DNA from: Pseudarthrobacter phenanthrenivorans
Lineage (GTDB): Bacteria > Actinomycetota > Actinomycetes > Actinomycetales > Micrococcaceae
NCBI RefSeq assembly: GCF_000813845.1
Contig: NZ_JWTB01000001.1
Coordinates: forward strand, 1 to 64,000
DNA: 64,000 nt
Direction: 5' to 3'
The first letter of the stretch is position 1. Each line of letters opens with the position of its first letter. The notes beneath the pieces are model-generated. The model was not told the DNA's origin. It worked only from the letters and a program-made list of their open reading frames with translations, and did not search any database. Both the position numbers and the translations under genes were made by a program. Of the stretch, positions 61,981 through 64,000 are shown piece after piece.

Positions 61981-62260
61981 GCCAACAATCTCATCCCGTA
62001 CAACCACCCAATGCCAGATAGACCTCACAAGACGACGGCGGAAATCTTCCCAGCAGCCGCACAACAGCGGCAAATCACTATTGTCACACTAGATAGGAAC
62101 CGCCCCGACATCGGCGCTGTGGCGCTGAGGATGCAAGAACGAAACAGGAACTGGAACAAGTTGAGGGACCGCGGACGGACGCATAGTGCCGGTTTGGCCC
62201 ATCAGGGCCGATCCCAACACTCAGGAGATCTGACTGAACGAGCCAATCATCGTCGATTGC

Positions 62261-62293
62261 AAAGAAAAGGCCCCCTTCGCTTAGAAGGGGGCC
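62261..62293 (-). terminator. parAB terminator
   Basis: A 10-bp stem (GGCCCCCTTC / GAAGGGGGCC, 62269-62278 / 62284-62293) with a 5-nt loop is followed on the minus strand by TTTTCTTT. It starts 17 bp after the parB stop. Confidence 0.93.
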
Positions 62294-62309
62294 TACGGGA
62301 GCTGAAGAA

Positions 62310-63614
62310 TCAATTGGTTGAGCCGGGGGCCAGTACGTCCATAATCCGGTTCAAGTCCTCAACACTCGCGAACTCGATGCTGACCTTGCCTTTACGGACA
62401 CCAAGGGAGATCTTCACGTTGGTGTCCAAACGGTCAGAAAGGGAAGAAGCAAGGTAATCCAGGCGCTCGTGCCGGGCGCCGGGCCGCGGAATGTTGTTCT
62501 TCGCCGGCTTGGCAGGGTCCTGGTAAAGAGTTACTGCTTCCTCGGTGGCGCGAACGGACATTCCCTCAGCTACGATCCTCTGTGCAAGGCGTTCCATGGC
62601 GGCAGCGTCAGGAAGGGCAAGAAGCGCCCTCGCGTGGCCCGCAGACAGTACTCCCGCAGCTACACGGCGCTGGACCAGCGGCGGCAGCTTCAGCAGGCGC
62701 AGGGTGTTGGACACCTGAGGCCGGGAGCGCCCGATACGGTCCGCCAACTGCTCATGGGTGGTTCCGAAGTCCTCCAGGAGTTGCTGGTACGCAGCAGCTT
62801 CTTCCAAGGGGTTCAGTTGGCTGCGGTGAAGGTTCTCAAGCAGTGCGTCCCGGAGCAGGTCGTCATCCGTGGTATCGCGGATGATAGCGGGGATGGTATC
62901 CAGCCCGGCTGCCTGAACGGCACGCCACCTGCGCTCACCCATAACGAGTTCGTAAGGTTCACTACCGGATTCAGTTGATGTCCGGACCACAATGGGCTGG
63001 AGGACGCCGATTTCGCGGACGGAGTGTACCAGCTCGGCCATATCATCTTCATCGAAGACATTCCGGGGCTGTTTCCGGTTGGGATGAATATCCGCGACGG
63101 GAATTTCCGCAAAACGCGCGCCGGGGACTTCCACCAGTTCCACGCCGGAATCGTCGGAGGTTTCTGCAGGGGCAGCTGCTGCGACGTCATCGGCCGTTTC
63201 GCTTTGGGCTCCTGGTGCTGCACCCGGCCCGACCTCCGGAGTTTCCACAACATCGGGGGAGGCCTCGGACGCCGTCTTGGAGTTGGCTGCAGGAGTCTTC
63301 CTGGCAGGAGCCTTCTTTGCAGGGGCCGCAGGAGTGGATTTCTTGTCCTCACTTGCCTTCCCTGATGCAGGCTTTGAGGTTGCTGACTTGGGGGCCGTTT
63401 CCCGCGCCTCGGCGGCACCGGCTTCTTTACCCTGCGCAGGTGCAGTACGTGCCACGGTAGTTTCTTCCGAAGCGTCGGTCTTCCGCCGGCCCTCCGGGAA
63501 GAACAGATCCACAGGCCGGGAGACCGTCCCACCGTTGGCAGACCCACCGGCTGCGGCAGAACTTGGAATCAACGCGCCAAGACCGCGGCCTAGGCCCCGT
63601 CGCTTCTCGCTCAT
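62310..63614 (-). CDS. parB: Chromosome partitioning protein ParB
   Basis: The 434-aa product has an N-terminal ParA-contact motif [15 protein letters not shown] and a long Ala/Lys/Pro-rich linker (about 45-165). The CTP-binding ParB core follows with [12 protein letters not shown] (about 228) and [14 protein letters not shown], an HTH ([27 protein letters not shown], about 290) and a C-terminal dimer domain. It loads on parS and spreads as a clamp. The linker is longer than in Bacillus. The ATG at 63614 has GGAGGG upstream. The parS sites lie directly beyond its 3' end. Confidence 0.97.
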   Translation of the reverse strand: MSEKRRGLGRGLGALIPSSAAAGGSANGGTVSRPVDLFFPEGRRKTDASEETTVARTAPAQGKEAGAAEARETAPKSATSKPASGKASEDKKSTPAAPAKKAPARKTPAANSKTASEASPDVVETPEVGPGAAPGAQSETADDVAAAAPAETSDDSGVELVEVPGARFAEIPVADIHPNRKQPRNVFDEDDMAELVHSVREIGVLQPIVVRTSTESGSEPYELVMGERRWRAVQAAGLDTIPAIIRDTTDDDLLRDALLENLHRSQLNPLEEAAAYQQLLEDFGTTHEQLADRIGRSRPQVSNTLRLLKLPPLVQRRVAAGVLSAGHARALLALPDAAAMERLAQRIVAEGMSVRATEEAVTLYQDPAKPAKNNIPRPGARHERLDYLASSLSDRLDTNVKISLGVRKGKVSIEFASVEDLNRIMDVLAPGSTN

Positions 63615-63679
63615 GGGTAAATCCCTCCAGTGGTAGAGCCAGGACCAGCCTGACTCCATGCGTTGCGGTATTGAAGATT

Positions 63680-64000
63680 CTAGCGTTCCGCTATTTCAGC
63701 GGCGGCTTCCAGGTAGGACAGTGCACCACTTGATGACGGGTCATAGGTCATGACGGTCTGCTGGTAGCTGGGAGCTTCGGAAATCCGGACCGAGCGTGGA
63801 ACTACGGCAGAGAGCACTTGTTCCGGGAAGTGCTGGCGCACCTCGGCGGCGACCTGGGCCGCCAGGTTGGTGCGGCCGTCGTACATGGTCAGGAGGATAG
63901 TGGAAACAACGAGGTCAGCATTCAGGTGCTTCTGGATCATCTCGATGTTTTTCAGCAGCTGGCTCAGGCCTTCCAGCGCGTAGTACTCACACTGGATGGG
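63680..64000 (-). CDS. parA: Chromosome partitioning ATPase ParA, C-terminal part (5' end outside window)
   Basis: The 106 visible residues include [103 protein letters not shown], the C-terminal part of ParA/Soj. The frame is open to the window edge. The Walker A motif lies outside. It drives ParB-parS segregation. The gap to parB is 65 bp. Confidence 0.96.
   Translation of the reverse strand, partial: PIQCEYYALEGLSQLLKNIEMIQKHLNADLVVSTILLTMYDGRTNLAAQVAAEVRQHFPEQVLSAVVPRSVRISEAPSYQQTVMTYDPSSSGALSYLEAAAEIAER

Larger units (their letters stand above)
58049..62309. other. 4.26-kb gene-free region carrying the parS centromere cluster
   Basis: Between the trxA stop and the parB stop no credible gene was found. 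Reading frames are short, overlap each other and lack initiation signals and GC-skewed codon use. GC content looks lower than in flanking genes. The region contains seven canonical parS sites plus one degenerate copy and two DnaA-box groups, listed separately. No tRNA or rRNA was recognised. Confidence 0.85.

Noticed and set aside
62011..62457. 148-aa ORF spanning the parB terminator
   Set aside because: Crosses the terminator and runs antisense into parB; polar low-information sequence.
1..64000. tRNA, rRNA, CRISPR arrays, insertion sequences or prophage genes
   Set aside because: Scanned for typical signatures and transposase, integrase or Cas motifs; none was recognised.

Overview
The window is high-GC actinobacterial chromosome. 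The protein sequences look like Micrococcaceae of the Arthrobacter/Pseudarthrobacter type; this is a judgement from familiar sequences, not a search. It lies on the origin-proximal side of the chromosome. The right edge carries parB and the end of parA, preceded by trxB-trxA, murJ, a pseudokinase gene and the CCA tRNA nucleotidyltransferase gene. The left-centre carries rpsF-ssb-rpsR-rplI and dnaB. The dnaA-dnaN oriC is not in the window and is expected beyond the right edge.

Layout. 1-2.1 kb: end of a Gly/Asn-rich surface protein, a sortase-like enzyme and a universal stress protein. 2.1-5.2 kb: a copper module (csoR, copZ, copA) with two palindromic CsoR-type operators. 5.2-10.8 kb: small conserved genes, an orphan WXG100 protein, and EamA and MATE transporters. 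10.9-14.6 kb: tandem hotdog thioesterase, dnaB, a DnaA-box-rich gap and an L7/L12-like membrane protein. 14.7-19.7 kb: a secreted beta-propeller-like protein, an FMN reductase, a PhzF-like protein and the ribosomal protein/SSB cluster.

20-33.6 kb is the main accessory block, a probable cell-surface glycan locus. It holds a GH16 lipoprotein, then a tightly overlapped seven-gene operon (HPr-kinase-like protein, GT2, Wzx-like flippase, polymerase-like or GT-C membrane protein, two tiny membrane proteins, calcineurin-like phosphoesterase). Facing it are two GT2 genes in a coupled pair, followed by a large LuxR/AAA regulator and a NeuD-like acyltransferase. 33.6-48.9 kb is mostly minus-strand housekeeping and transport: M18 peptidase, amino-acid permease, ABC-2 exporter, PAP2-DAG-kinase fusion, MFS with a DeoR regulator and a perfect 15+15 bp palindrome, ABC-F, a lipoprotein PBP, a phytoene-desaturase-like oxidoreductase and GT87. 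Two 42-43 codon genes with strong Shine-Dalgarno sequences follow.

58.05-62.31 kb is a 4.26 kb gene-free, lower-GC stretch between trxA and parB. It contains seven intact parS sites plus one degenerate site and two groups of DnaA boxes built around a perfect 20-bp direct repeat. It reads as the chromosomal centromere of this strain. The trxB-trxA pair just before it has a textbook SigR/SigH-type promoter (GGAAT-N18-GTT). The strongest candidates for further study are this centromere region, the second DnaA-box cluster upstream of dnaB, the HPr-kinase-like glycan operon, and the truncated pseudokinase encoded separately from murJ.
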